Of a stretch of DNA of 64,000 nt, positions 25,829-34,431 are shown one piece after another. A program made the position numbers and the translations under genes. Numbering within the stretch: the stretch's first letter is position 1; each line of letters opens with the position of its first letter. The notes under the pieces were generated by a model. The model worked only from the letters and a program-made list of their open reading frames with translations, did no database searches and was not told the origin of the DNA. The stretch lies in NCBI RefSeq assembly GCF_000620645.1, contig NZ_JIAV01000018.1:308719-372718 (forward strand), in the 5' to 3' direction. This DNA is from Nocardioides sp. URHA0032. Lineage in GTDB: Bacteria > Actinomycetota > Actinomycetes > Propionibacteriales > Nocardioidaceae.

Positions 25829-28077
25829 GCGCGGTCACCTGCCGGGTTGAGGGTGCGGGTGTGGGAGGTCGAGCTCGCCCAGTCCTCGATCGTCCACCGG
25901 TTCCTGCGGGCGTGCCGGTAGAGCGACACGTCCGGGCGTACGGCGACCGGCCGGCCGACAGCCTCCAGCAGCGGCAGGTCGGAGTGGGAGTCGGCATAGC
26001 CGTACGACGCCGCGAGGTCGATGCCGTGCTCCGCGGCGTACTGCCGCATCCACGCGGCCCGCGACTCCCCCACCAGCGGCGACGACCTGAGGTAGCCGGT
26101 GCACACGCCCTGGTCGTCGACGGCGAGCTCGGCGGCCTCGATGTGGTCGAAGAGCGGGCGCAGCGGCCGGGTCAGCGGCCGGATGGCGCCGGTGATCAGG
26201 ACGGTGCGATGACCCGCGGCGCGGTGCTCCCGGACCTTGCGCACCGCGGCCGGCGACAGCCGGGTCAGGACGTGGTCGGTGAGGTGCTCGTCGGCGATCG
26301 CGTCGAGGTCGGCCAGCCGGGCGCCGTCGTACTCCCGGTAGACCGAGCGGAGGAACGCGCTGCGCTCGCGGCGCTCGGCCTGCACCAGCAGGGGCACCCG
26401 GGCTGCAACGCGGGCCAGCTCGGCGAACCGCTCGGAGCCGGACAGCTCGCGCAGCCGGAGCCAGAGGTAGGTCTCGATGACGTTGGAGGACAGCAGGGTG
26501 CCGTCCATGTCGAAGAACGCGGCCACGTCGGGCTTCTGGACCAGACCCCGCGGGGCCGTCGTGGTCGGCCGCCGCCGGGCGGCGCGGACCTCGTCGAGCC
26601 GGCGGATCGGGGCGGTGACGGCCGGGCAGTGGATGTCCTGGAGGTAGACCTTCCAGTCCACGACCGCCGTGTCGAAGGCGAAGGCCTCCTGGTCGGCCGC
26701 CGAGAGCGACCGGTAGAGGGCGAGCGTGTTCGCGTCGGAGAACTGCAGCTCCGCCTGCGCGTACTCCTGGTAGAGCCCGAGGTAGCGGCGCAGGAACTCC
26801 AGGCGGCGGCCCTGCTGGTCGAGCTTGCGGGCCAGGTCGCGCGTCCGGTCGCTGCGCGGCGCGTGACCGATGACGTAGTCGGCCACCTTGAAGGCGCGCT
26901 CGCTGGTGCTGAGCAGCCGCTCCACCGTCTGCGACCCCGGGAAGCGCCACTCCGGCAGCCGGGTCGCGCCGCGGTCGCCGGAGACGAACGGGTGGGCGTC
27001 GAAGTAGGCGCGCACGTTCTGGTACAGCGTCCCGAAGGTCAGCGGGTTCCGGTCGCCCGACGACACGTGGAAGTAGTCCGGCCGGCCCGCCTCGGGCGGG
27101 TGCGCGAGGACCCCGACGATCGCGGCCACGACCTGGTCGACCGGGACGATGTCGACGATGGTGTCCGCCGCGCCGGGCATGTCCGGGAGCTCGCCGCGCC
27201 CGTAGGCGAGGATCAGCGGCTCGGCCATCTTGAAGCCCTCGATCCAGCCGGGGTACGGCTTCTCGAGGGCGGACTCGATGATGCTCGGGCGGACGATCGA
27301 GACCCGGTGGTCGACGGCGTACGCCTCGACGACCCGCTCCCCGAGCGCCTTGGTGAACGTGTAGCAGTCGGTCCAGCCGAGGCTGCGGGCCCGCTCGGTG
27401 CCGACCCGCACCAGCTCGGTCTTCACCCACTCCTTGCGCGCGGCCTCGGTCGCGGCGGCGGAGGTCAGCAGGCCGGCCCGGCTGTGGGTCTTCTCGGCCT
27501 TGCGGCGCTCGCGCTCGAGCACGAACGCGCTGCGGCTCTGGTGCTCGATCGAGCGTCGCTGCGACAGGCCCCACGCGAGCTCGGCCTCGAGGTCCACGTC
27601 GTGGTCGACAGGCGCCTCGGGGATCACGCCGCGGCGGCGACCGGCGACGTACGCCGTCGAGATGTGCACATAATGCGGATCGGTCCCGGTCTCCCGGATC
27701 CGCGCCAGGAGGTCACGGGTGCCGACCACGTTCGTGCGGAAGCCCTCGTCCACCGGCGGGTCGAACGACACGTCGCCCGCGCAGTGGACGACCGCGTCCA
27801 GGTCGGGCGGCAGCGGCGGAACGTCGGTGAGGTCCCCGGACAGCACCTCGACCCGGCTGGCGGCGTCCTCGAGCCCCTCGAAGACCGGCTTCTGGAGCAG
27901 CGTCGCGACGCGGGCCTCGGCCGTGGTCGAGCCCTTCGGGCGGACCAGCACCGTCAGGCGCGCGCGCGGGACCTCGGACAGGAGCAGCCGGAGCAGCGCT
28001 TCCCCCACGAAACCAGTGACGCCCGTGAGCAGAACGTGCTGTCCGTCGAGTCGATCGGCCACCGATGCACCCGTCAC
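25825..28077 (-). CDS. acyl-CoA reductase-like SDR fused to HAD-IB phosphatase-like domain
   Basis: A 750-residue fusion. Residues 1-about 390 are an extended SDR of the thioester/fatty-acyl reductase type: VLLTGVTGFVGEALLRLLLS, HISTAYVAG, and the YxxxK catalytic pair in CYTFTKALGERVVE. After a helical linker, residues about 490-750 are a HAD-IB domain: FFDMDGTLLSSN (nucleophile Asp), VLITGAIRPL and GYADSHSDLPLLEAVG. It could reduce an acyl thioester to an aldehyde or alcohol, with the HAD part removing a phosphate, but no substrate is shown. GTG 28077 is selected because it precedes the Rossmann fold by a normal 15 residues. It heads the coupled operon. Confidence 0.78.
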   Translation of the reverse strand: MTGASVADRLDGQHVLLTGVTGFVGEALLRLLLSEVPRARLTVLVRPKGSTTAEARVATLLQKPVFEGLEDAASRVEVLSGDLTDVPPLPPDLDAVVHCAGDVSFDPPVDEGFRTNVVGTRDLLARIRETGTDPHYVHISTAYVAGRRRGVIPEAPVDHDVDLEAELAWGLSQRRSIEHQSRSAFVLERERRKAEKTHSRAGLLTSAAATEAARKEWVKTELVRVGTERARSLGWTDCYTFTKALGERVVEAYAVDHRVSIVRPSIIESALEKPYPGWIEGFKMAEPLILAYGRGELPDMPGAADTIVDIVPVDQVVAAIVGVLAHPPEAGRPDYFHVSSGDRNPLTFGTLYQNVRAYFDAHPFVSGDRGATRLPEWRFPGSQTVERLLSTSERAFKVADYVIGHAPRSDRTRDLARKLDQQGRRLEFLRRYLGLYQEYAQAELQFSDANTLALYRSLSAADQEAFAFDTAVVDWKVYLQDIHCPAVTAPIRRLDEVRAARRRPTTTAPRGLVQKPDVAAFFDMDGTLLSSNVIETYLWLRLRELSGSERFAELARVAARVPLLVQAERRERSAFLRSVYREYDGARLADLDAIADEHLTDHVLTRLSPAAVRKVREHRAAGHRTVLITGAIRPLTRPLRPLFDHIEAAELAVDDQGVCTGYLRSSPLVGESRAAWMRQYAAEHGIDLAASYGYADSHSDLPLLEAVGRPVAVRPDVSLYRHARRNRWTIEDWASSTSHTRTLNPAGDRA

Positions 28078-28227
28078 CCGCCGTAGTGTGCCCTGCCCGG
28101 CAGGTGACGGGCGAGTAACCCCCAGCTGGCGGGCAGCGGGCCGACCCCGCACCGCGCGTCGTCGCGGTGCGCCGGCGGCGCTGGTCGCCGCCCTGGATAC
28201 CCATTCCGGGCGTTGCGGGACGGACCC

Positions 28228-30576
28228 GTGCCGTACCTACCATTGAGGATCATCACGCCGCCGAGGTACACGTCCTTCATCGGCCGACGGTCGCTCCTCA
28301 CCGAGGTCAGGCAGCGGCTGGCCGAGTACCCCCTCGTGACGTTGACGGGCTGGGGCGGGATCGGGAAGACCCGGATCGCGGCGCAGGTCGCCGAGGAAGG
28401 CGCTCGGACCTTCAGCGAGGGACTGTGGTGGGCCGAGCTGGACGCAGTCCCGGACGCCGACCTCGTGGTGCCCACGGTGGCTACGGCGATGGACCTCCGA
28501 GCCGAGTCCGCCGTGCCGCTGACCGAGCTGATCGCCGACCACGTCGCCGACCGGAGAGCGCTGCTGGTGCTCGACGGGTGCGAGCGGGAGCTGCCCGAGG
28601 TGGTGCGGCTGCTGGTCGCCCTGCGGGCGGAGTGCCGGAACCTCCGCGTCCTCGTCACCAGCCGCCAGACGCTCGGGATGGCGGGGGAGGTCGTGGTCCG
28701 CGTGCCTCCGCTGTCGGTGCCCGAGCCCGGAGCGCCGCTGACCGCGCGGACCGCCGGGCAGTACGAGTCCGTCCTGCTCTTCCTGGACCGGGCATCGCTC
28801 GTCGGCGCGGACTTCCGGCTCACCGACGAGAACGCGCCAGCCGTGGGAGAGCTGTGCCGCGCGCTCGAAGGCATCCCGCTGGCCATCGAGCTGGCCGCGG
28901 GACAGCTCGCCGCGCTGGCGCCCGGCGACATGCTGGTCCAGCTCGCGGACCACCTCGCCCTCCTCGACCAGGGGTACGCCGACGCGCCCCCACGACATCG
29001 CTCCCTCGCAGCGTCCGCGGACTGGAGCTACGACCTGTGCAGTACCGCGGAACGCGCGCTGTGGTGCCGGATGTCGGTCTTCGCCGACGGCTACGACCTG
29101 CACGCGGTCCAGGCGGTCTGCGTCGACGACGACCTCGCGTCGTCCGACGTGCCGGGCCTGGTCGCCTCCCTGGTCGACAAGTGCGTGGTCGCCGCGGCGC
29201 ACAGCGACGACGGGGCGGTCCGGTACACGATGCCGGCGTACCTCGCGGCCTACGGGTGGCGACGGCTCGTCGAGGACGGCACGCTCGGGCACTGGCGCGG
29301 CCGCCACGCCCACTGGATCGCGGAGCTGGCCGCCGGGTTCCGGTCGCTGTGGGTCGGGAGCCGGCAGGGCGCCCTCCTGCGCCAGGCGCGCCGTGAGCAC
29401 GCGAACATCCGGGCGGCGCTCGAGTTCTGCAGCTCCGAGGACTCGCTGGGCGAGCTCGTGCTCACCATCGCCACCGACCTCGACGCCTTCTGGGTGACCA
29501 CGGGGTTGGCGAACGAGGCACGGCACTGGCTGGAGATCGGCCTGGCCGGCCACCACGGCAAGCCGGCTCTGCGGGCCATGGCCATGGTGATGGCGGCACG
29601 GTTCGCGGGGCTACAGAACGACCTGTCCGAGGCGCTGGACTGGCTCGGGCAGGCGGACGCGGAGGCAGAGGCCGCCGACGACGACCAGGCCCGGGGGCTG
29701 ACCCAGGTGCTGCGCGCCATCCTTGCCACGTGGGACGGCGACGTCGACAGGGCCGTCGCCGCCGCGCGCTCATCCGTCGAGCTGCTGCGGGACGGGGACG
29801 ACGCCGAGTTCCTGGCCCTGTTCGTCGAGGGACTGTGCCTGGGGATGGCCGGTGACCGGGAGGCCGCCGAGCGCGTGCACGAGGACGTGATCGCCCGGAC
29901 GACCGAGCTGGGCGAGACGTTCCGCCGGTCGCTGGCGCTCGCCGGGCTCGCGGAGCTCGCGCTCGCCGATGGCAACCTGCCCCGCGCGACCGTGGACGCG
30001 AGTGAGGCACTGCGGATGAAGACCGAGCTCGACGACCGGATGGGCATCGGCGTGGTCCTGGACCTCCTGGCCCGGATCGCCCTCGAGGACGCCGACCTCG
30101 AACGGTCGGCGATCCTGCTCGGCGCGGCCCACGCGATCTGGAACGACATCGGGATGCGCGAGACCGGCAACCCGTTCTGCCAGGCGTCCTCGCCCTGGCG
30201 GGGGGTGCACGACGCGCGCCGCCGGATGGGGAAGGCGGAGTTCCGCCGGTCGTTCCGGCTCGGCGCGGAGATCTCCCGGGATCGCGTGATCCGGTACGCG
30301 CTCACCGGCGAGCTCGGGCCGGAGACGCTCGAGGACGCGGCGGAGCCCTCACCGCTCACCAAGCGCGAGACCGAGGTCGCGGCCCTCGTGGCCGAAGGAT
30401 TGTCGAACCGCGAGATCGCCGAGCGCCTGGTCGTCTCGGTCCGGACGGCGCAGGGACACGTCGAGAACATCCTGCGCAAGCTGGGGTTCACCTCGCGCAC
30501 GATGATCGCGGCTTGGGCGACGCGGCAGACGGCGACGGACGGGAGCTACGCCGGTCACGGGCCGGCGGCAGGATGA
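28228..30576 (+). CDS. LuxR-type regulator with N-terminal AAA/NB-ARC ATPase (LAL-like)
   Basis: About 782 residues. P-loop near residue 40 (LTGWGGIGKTRIA), Walker B in ALLVLDGCE, LVTSRQTLG and GIPLAIELAAG of STAND/NB-ARC ATPases, a helical TPR-like middle region, and a C-terminal LuxR HTH (SPLTKRETEVAALVAEGLSN, REIAERLVVSVRTAQGHVEN). Such proteins switch on transcription after ligand binding and ATP-driven oligomerisation. Start candidates are TTG 28213, GTG 28228 and TTG 28243; GTG is preferred. It is divergent from the SDR-HAD operon with 150 bases between, so it is a reasonable candidate regulator of that operon. Confidence 0.85.
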   Translation: MPYLPLRIITPPRYTSFIGRRSLLTEVRQRLAEYPLVTLTGWGGIGKTRIAAQVAEEGARTFSEGLWWAELDAVPDADLVVPTVATAMDLRAESAVPLTELIADHVADRRALLVLDGCERELPEVVRLLVALRAECRNLRVLVTSRQTLGMAGEVVVRVPPLSVPEPGAPLTARTAGQYESVLLFLDRASLVGADFRLTDENAPAVGELCRALEGIPLAIELAAGQLAALAPGDMLVQLADHLALLDQGYADAPPRHRSLAASADWSYDLCSTAERALWCRMSVFADGYDLHAVQAVCVDDDLASSDVPGLVASLVDKCVVAAAHSDDGAVRYTMPAYLAAYGWRRLVEDGTLGHWRGRHAHWIAELAAGFRSLWVGSRQGALLRQARREHANIRAALEFCSSEDSLGELVLTIATDLDAFWVTTGLANEARHWLEIGLAGHHGKPALRAMAMVMAARFAGLQNDLSEALDWLGQADAEAEAADDDQARGLTQVLRAILATWDGDVDRAVAAARSSVELLRDGDDAEFLALFVEGLCLGMAGDREAAERVHEDVIARTTELGETFRRSLALAGLAELALADGNLPRATVDASEALRMKTELDDRMGIGVVLDLLARIALEDADLERSAILLGAAHAIWNDIGMRETGNPFCQASSPWRGVHDARRRMGKAEFRRSFRLGAEISRDRVIRYALTGELGPETLEDAAEPSPLTKRETEVAALVAEGLSNREIAERLVVSVRTAQGHVENILRKLGFTSRTMIAAWATRQTATDGSYAGHGPAAG

Positions 30577-30626
30577 CGCCGCCGGCCGGTGGATGTCCCG
30601 CAACCCACCGGCCGGACGGCGTCGGA

Positions 30627-31550
30627 TCAGCAGCCGCTGTCGTGCAGGGCGCGGCTGTCGGCCTTGGTCTTCACGAACTCGGCGAGCCGGTCGCCCTCGA
30701 GCGGGGCGTACTTGGTGCCGCCGTCGCTGTTCCAGGCGAGGCCGAACCACGCCTCCGGCGTGGACAGGATCGCCTCGCCGGCAGCCTTGATCGCGGCGGC
30801 GGTGAAGCCGTTGTACTCACCGAGGCCGATCGGCTTGCTGCCGAAGCCCTGCTGGTCCATCCAGGTCGCCAGCAGCGGCACGGCCCGAGCGGGGAGCTTG
30901 GTGCCGGGGGCGGCAGCCGTGCCGGACTGGTAGGAGTCGACGGCCACGAAGTCCCACTGGGTGAGCAGCGACTTGCTGGTGAAGCTCGTGAACTCCGCGA
31001 CCTTGTTGTCGAGCAGCCATCCGTTGAGGATCGGGCCGACCTCGATCTTCGGCGTCGTGGACGACTTCATGATGTCGAGGAACTTCTGCGAGCCGGCGCG
31101 GAACTTGGCCGGGTCCATGTCGCCGGACGGCTCGTGCCAGAAGGTCACGGTCACCGGCACGTTGAGGCCGGCGAGGTAGCTGTGGGTGGCCTTGAGCCAG
31201 GAGTCGTAGCCGCCGTTGATCAGCGTGTCGACGCTCGGCACCTTGTAGGAGATGACCGGCATCTGGCGGGCGGCGACCGCCTGGGAGATGACCGAGGACT
31301 GGGCCCGGCCGTCCGACTGCAGGTTCGCGAAGACGCGACGGGCGGACACGCCGCACGCGCCGACCTCGGAGATCCGCTGGCTCCACATCCCGGCCGGGGC
31401 GGACATGCCGATGACCTTCGGGGCGGTCGCGGTGGTGGCGGCAGCCGTGCGGGGCGCCGGGGCGGCGTCGGCGGACAGTGCGGGGGTGGTCGTGATGAGG
31501 GCGGCGACGGCAGCGAGGCCGGCCAGCGCAGAAACGCGGGCGCGCTTCAT
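30627..31550 (-). CDS. secreted glycoside hydrolase-like protein
   Basis: A 307-residue exported protein with a clear signal peptide (KRARVSALAGLAAVAALITT, cleavage near residue 26-30). The mature part resembles TIM-barrel glycosidases of the GH26/GH5 type: VTVTFWHEPSGDMDP with a candidate acid/base Glu, DFVAVDSYQSG, and PIGLGEYNGF with a second candidate catalytic Glu. The substrate would be an extracellular or cell-wall polysaccharide. AAGGAG lies 7 bases before ATG 31550. It is the last chromosomal gene before the tRNA-Val insertion site. The family assignment is by local motifs only. Confidence 0.65.
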   Translation of the reverse strand: MKRARVSALAGLAAVAALITTTPALSADAAPAPRTAAATTATAPKVIGMSAPAGMWSQRISEVGACGVSARRVFANLQSDGRAQSSVISQAVAARQMPVISYKVPSVDTLINGGYDSWLKATHSYLAGLNVPVTVTFWHEPSGDMDPAKFRAGSQKFLDIMKSSTTPKIEVGPILNGWLLDNKVAEFTSFTSKSLLTQWDFVAVDSYQSGTAAAPGTKLPARAVPLLATWMDQQGFGSKPIGLGEYNGFTAAAIKAAGEAILSTPEAWFGLAWNSDGGTKYAPLEGDRLAEFVKTKADSRALHDSGC

Positions 31551-31697
31551 GGACTACTCCTTCGGGGGTTCGGGGGATGGCGGCTCATCGGCGGCTGGGG
31601 AGTCATCACGAGCCGCTCGGAACGAGGGCATGACGCAGCACTGGGTGAGCCGAGACGACACTGACAGGGACCCAACCGGCCCCACACCGTCCGAATG

Positions 31698-31715
31698 ACG
31701 GGTATCGATACCCGT
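31698..31715. promoter_or_regulatory. perfect 18-bp palindrome upstream of the glycosidase-like gene
   Basis: ACGGGTATCGATACCCGT reads the same on both strands with no loop. It lies 148 bases ahead of the glycosidase-like gene and 26 bases left of attL. Such loop-free palindromes are typical of dimeric repressor operators (LacI or TetR type). Confidence 0.45.
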
Positions 31716-31741
31716 TCGCGGATCCGCGCGCCGACGGGCAG

Positions 31742-31790
31742 TGGTGGGCGCAGAGGGGATCGAACCCCCGACCACCTCCTTGTAAGGGAG
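31742..31790. repeat. attL: 49-bp copy of the tRNA-Val 3' part
   Basis: Identical over 49 bases to 43030-43078. It starts at the base corresponding to the A of the encoded CCA end and stops in the anticodon stem. Sequence after 31790 (CGGTGGGG) no longer matches a tRNA, so this copy is a tRNA fragment displaced by integration. Confidence 0.92.
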
Positions 31791-31810
31791 CGGTGGGGCA
31801 TCCAGAGCCG

Positions 31811-31840
31811 TGTTGCTCGGTGTTGCTTGAGGTTGCACTG
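31811..31840. repeat. three 10-bp phased GTTGC repeats just inside attL
   Basis: TGTTGCTCGG, TGTTGCTTGA and GGTTGCACTG follow each other with exact 10-base spacing, on one face of the helix. They lie 21 bases from the att core and could be excisionase or integrase sites. Confidence 0.45.
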
Positions 31841-31938
31841 TAGCGCGTATGCGCAGGTCAGATGCCCTTTTCGGCCTCGCCGCGCTCAGCGAGCAGCAGA
31901 CTGCAACATCTAGAAACAGAGCAACTTCGGCTCAGAAA

Positions 31939-31957
31939 GTAGTCAAAAAGGTAGTCA
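31939..31957. promoter_or_regulatory. left arm-type site pair (GTAGTCA x2)
   Basis: GTAGTCA at 31939-31945 and 31951-31957, 12-base period, same orientation. The same pair with the same period is found near the right end (42942-42960). Paired arm sites of this kind bind the N-terminal domain of tyrosine integrases. Confidence 0.6.
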
Positions 31958-32013
31958 GCCCGACAGGGCCGCCCCTCAGCCAGCGCGTTGGCGCGGTAGC
32001 CGGAGGGGACTTC

Positions 32014-32412
32014 CTACTGTTGCGATCCGTTCTGCCGCTCCCACTCAGCCAGCCGGTGTTGGTAGTCGGCCCACTGGCGCGCATGCTCTTGGTGGGCTGT
32101 CCACGCCTGCCACTCTTGGAACTGACGCCGCTGCCGCTCCGCTTCAGACGGGCTCACCGCGAGCATGATCCCTCCGGCTAGACCGACGGTCATCATGACA
32201 GCGCCCGCCTCATAGAACCGGACGACAGACTGGCGTCGGCATTGCTCGCTCAACCCGAAGTCGTCTGCCTGTGACGTGTCCTGAAACGCGGTCACGATCG
32301 GGATGCCACACGAACCCTCAGTCCCAAGAAACGTGACATGGGTCGGACTCAGCGAGAGTACGAGTGCCACAAGGAACGCGCCCCCGAGTAAGAGGGAACC
32401 AGCGATCTTCAT
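32014..32412 (-). CDS. small membrane protein of the element
   Basis: A 132-residue protein with two membrane helices: an N-terminal one (LLLGGAFLVALVLSLS) and one near residues 70-88 (AGAVMMTVGLAGGIMLAV). Between them is a 45-residue loop with two Cys (GSCGIP and SEQCRR) that could form a disulphide outside the cell. The C-terminal 45 residues are Gln/Trp/Arg-rich and probably helical (RRQFQEWQAWTAHQEHARQW). No family is recognised. It is the last gene of the minus-strand operon, next to attL, a typical position for cargo or exclusion genes. AAGATC rather than a strong SD precedes ATG 32412. Confidence 0.6.
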   Translation of the reverse strand: MKIAGSLLLGGAFLVALVLSLSPTHVTFLGTEGSCGIPIVTAFQDTSQADDFGLSEQCRRQSVVRFYEAGAVMMTVGLAGGIMLAVSPSEAERQRRQFQEWQAWTAHQEHARQWADYQHRLAEWERQNGSQQ

Positions 32413-32461
32413 GGCCGAAGACTAGGGGTGGATCTGCTCGCGGCGAGGCTGATTGTGCAGG

Positions 32462-32830
32462 TCAGGCGGTACGCCTCCGGAAGCGGTTCAGAGTCAGCGT
32501 CTCCAGCAGTGACCACGAGGCCAGCGAACCGGGCAATTCGCTGTAACTGCCCGCTTCGATCCTGCGGGCCTGCGTGGGGTTGCTGAGCGAGCGCGCGGCT
32601 GCCGACAGGATCACGCTCCGGATCTCAGGCGCGACGATGACGACGGTCGGATTGTTGTCGATCATCAGTTGGTTGTTGCCGGGAGACTGGAAGCCCTTGC
32701 CGTTGGTGTACGCCCAGATCATGTGAGCGACTGCGCTCACGTGCTTGTCGGCCTGCATGGACAGGGCTACGTCGTTCTGAGGCAGCCCTGCCCACGCGAG
32801 CACGTCGGGCCCTGTCGGGATCGTCGCCAT
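32462..32830 (-). CDS. head-tail connector (adaptor) protein
   Basis: A 122-residue protein in the place of a head-tail adaptor, 3 bases after the capsid gene. IPTGPDVLAWAGLPQND followed by an Ala/His-rich helix and MIWAYTNGKGF is the pattern of gp6/gp15-like connectors in actinobacteriophages (usually AYTRGRGF). The second half (IRSVILSAAARSLSNP) is the helical bundle that packs in a ring below the portal. It joins the filled head to a tail, which here would have to come from a helper phage or be absent. Confidence 0.65.
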   Translation of the reverse strand: MATIPTGPDVLAWAGLPQNDVALSMQADKHVSAVAHMIWAYTNGKGFQSPGNNQLMIDNNPTVVIVAPEIRSVILSAAARSLSNPTQARRIEAGSYSELPGSLASWSLLETLTLNRFRRRTA

Positions 32831-32833
32831 GAC

Positions 32834-33724
32834 TCAGACGTTCACGCCGCGCAGGACGACGACGGCCTCAGAGTTCAACGCACCGATGTCCATCCGGCAG
32901 ACCACGCGGAGCGCCTGCTGGTCGTAGGCCGCGAACGTCTGGTCGAGCACCTTCACGCTCGGCGCGAGGTCACGCGCGACGGCAACCTGACTCGGGTCCC
33001 AAAGGATGACTGAGGTCGTGTCCGTGGTGCTGTCCACGACGGGGATGCGCTTGGTGACAGTCACCCGGTGACCCAGCAGCGTGTAGGCCCCGGCCTCGGT
33101 CGGGTCAGGCTGAATCTGGTAGCGCTGCTGACCGTCCTTGATCTTGCGAAGGCTGATGAACGTCTCCGGGCGCATAATCCAGCGCAGGCGCGTCGGGTCC
33201 ACGTCAGCGGCGAGAGCCGCGCCCTCGGCGTCGTGCAGGTCATCGAGCGCGAGGGCACCGACGCCGGTCAACTCGGTGGTGTCGGCCATGTTGAGCAGCC
33301 CGACGGGTGCCGTGCCCGCAGTCGTGCCGTCGCCCTCGTCGCCCTCTCCGGCGATGAACTGCCGGTCGAGTACGTCGGCCACGTCCTTTACCAACCGGGC
33401 CTTCAGCGCAGCGTCGAGAGCGACGATGGCCTGTCGCGCCAACTCGTTGGAGTAGCGCGTGAGGGTCTTCAGAGACTGCATCGTCTCGGGAAGGAGGGTG
33501 ACCTCATCGAAGGTCGGGTTCACTTCCCCGATCTGCTCGTTCTCCCCGAACCAGCCGGGAGAGGTAGCCGGTCCCATCTTGGGGATGCGGACCGGGGAGC
33601 CGTTCGTGTCGAAGATGCGGACACCGCTGGCGAGGATGACGGACTGGTCCTCAAGCGGCTGGATCAGGATTCTCTGAACCTGCTCGGCGGTGAGTTCGTT
33701 GGCGGAGGTAGTGCTGACGGCCAT
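32834..33724 (-). CDS. HK97-fold major capsid protein
   Basis: A 296-residue capsid protein: N-terminal arm with ELTAEQVQRILIQPLEDQSV, E-loop region VRIPKMG...PGWFGENEQIGE, spine helix ETMQSLKTLTRYSNELARQA, P-domain LRWIMRPETFISLRKIKDGQ and the C-terminal DQTFAAYDQQALRVVCRMDI. These are standard for HK97-like actinophage capsids of the unprocessed type (no long N-terminal delta domain and no protease gene next to it). It lies downstream of the scaffold-like gene beyond a hairpin, so it probably has its own promoter near motif copy 33828-33840. Confidence 0.88.
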   Translation of the reverse strand: MAVSTTSANELTAEQVQRILIQPLEDQSVILASGVRIFDTNGSPVRIPKMGPATSPGWFGENEQIGEVNPTFDEVTLLPETMQSLKTLTRYSNELARQAIVALDAALKARLVKDVADVLDRQFIAGEGDEGDGTTAGTAPVGLLNMADTTELTGVGALALDDLHDAEGAALAADVDPTRLRWIMRPETFISLRKIKDGQQRYQIQPDPTEAGAYTLLGHRVTVTKRIPVVDSTTDTTSVILWDPSQVAVARDLAPSVKVLDQTFAAYDQQALRVVCRMDIGALNSEAVVVLRGVNV

Positions 33725-33827
33725 GGCGGGGTGCCTGTTCTACGAGTCGGTATGGACTCGCGTCAGGCATCTGGCCGTCTGCGCTTACATCACTCGCGGG
33801 ATCAACCCGTCAGCGGTGCGGTCGCCG

Positions 33828-33840
33828 GGAGTATCGGCGG
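33828..33840. promoter_or_regulatory. element-specific motif, copy 1 (GGAGTATCGGCGG)
   Basis: Matches 12 of 13 bases of the recurrent GGAGTATCGGCGC motif. It lies between the divergent capsid and 33936 genes, about 100 bases from each start. Confidence 0.55.
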
Positions 33841-33935
33841 CAGGGTCAGCGCGCAACGTCAACTGAGTTCACCGGTTTCGCTCTCAGGCGTCGCGGACCG
33901 GTGGAATGCTCCGGAAAAACCGGGAGGAGAAGTGG

Positions 33936-34259
33936 ATGAAGGTCATTGGCTCGCTGGTCCTGCTCGTCGCCGCGATGTACGTATTGAGTTACGTGCCACT
34001 CCTGCCGTCTCCGGGCCTCATCGAAACGACTCCGACGCTCACCTACTCCCCGGATGACGCTCCAAGCGACGCAGCCGAGTTGGACCGCGACATCAAGGAG
34101 GCATGTGCTCACATTCCGTTCTTGATCCGCCCATTCGCGAACAAGCCCGACCGTGTCCATGTCATCGCGGAGCAGGACGACGGGTCCACAATCTCAACCG
34201 ATGTGGACTGCAAGACCGGCAACTTGAGCAACCAGCAGCACACCCGCGCCAAGACGTAG
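33936..34259 (+). CDS. small membrane-anchored protein on the opposite strand
   Basis: A 107-residue protein starting at ATG 33936, with GGAGGAG 6 bases upstream (a leader from 33906 is less likely). The N-terminus is a single hydrophobic helix (KVIGSLVLLVAAMYVLSYVP), then a hydrophilic domain with two Cys (KEACAHIPF and VDCKTGN). It is one of two plus-strand genes embedded in the minus-strand structural operon, each flanked by a hairpin. No family is recognised. Candidates are a superinfection-exclusion or other host-benefit protein made by the integrated element. Confidence 0.65.
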   Translation: MKVIGSLVLLVAAMYVLSYVPLLPSPGLIETTPTLTYSPDDAPSDAAELDRDIKEACAHIPFLIRPFANKPDRVHVIAEQDDGSTISTDVDCKTGNLSNQQHTRAKT

Positions 34260-34330
34260 ATGGACGACGCCGCAGTCTGGGCCCGAAGGACCATGACGAG
34301 TAAAGGGAGGCTGGGCTGGGACCGATGAGA

Positions 34331-34363
34331 AACCCCGCTCGGCGCAATGATCCGAGCGGGGTT
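34331..34363. terminator. bidirectional terminator between convergent genes
   Basis: AACCCCGCTCGG and CCGAGCGGGGTT form a perfect 12-bp stem with a 9-base loop. On the minus strand it is followed by TTCTC after GGGGT. It separates the plus-strand membrane gene from the minus-strand scaffold-like gene. Confidence 0.8.
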
Positions 34364-34412
34364 CTCCGGAGGACGGCACGGGGACATCGACCAAGAGACC
34401 CGCACCGCCAAC

Positions 34413-34424
34413 GGAGTATCGGCC
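34413..34424. promoter_or_regulatory. element-specific motif, copy 2 (GGAGTATCGGCC)
   Basis: First 11 bases match the recurrent motif. It lies between the hairpin and the 3' end of the scaffold-like gene. Confidence 0.5.
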
Positions 34425-34431
34425 AGTTCCC

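Noticed and set aside
31746..31800. Second tRNA-Val gene at the left end of the element
   Set aside because: Only the 3' 49 bases match; the 5' half and acceptor pairing are missing, so it is the displaced attL fragment.
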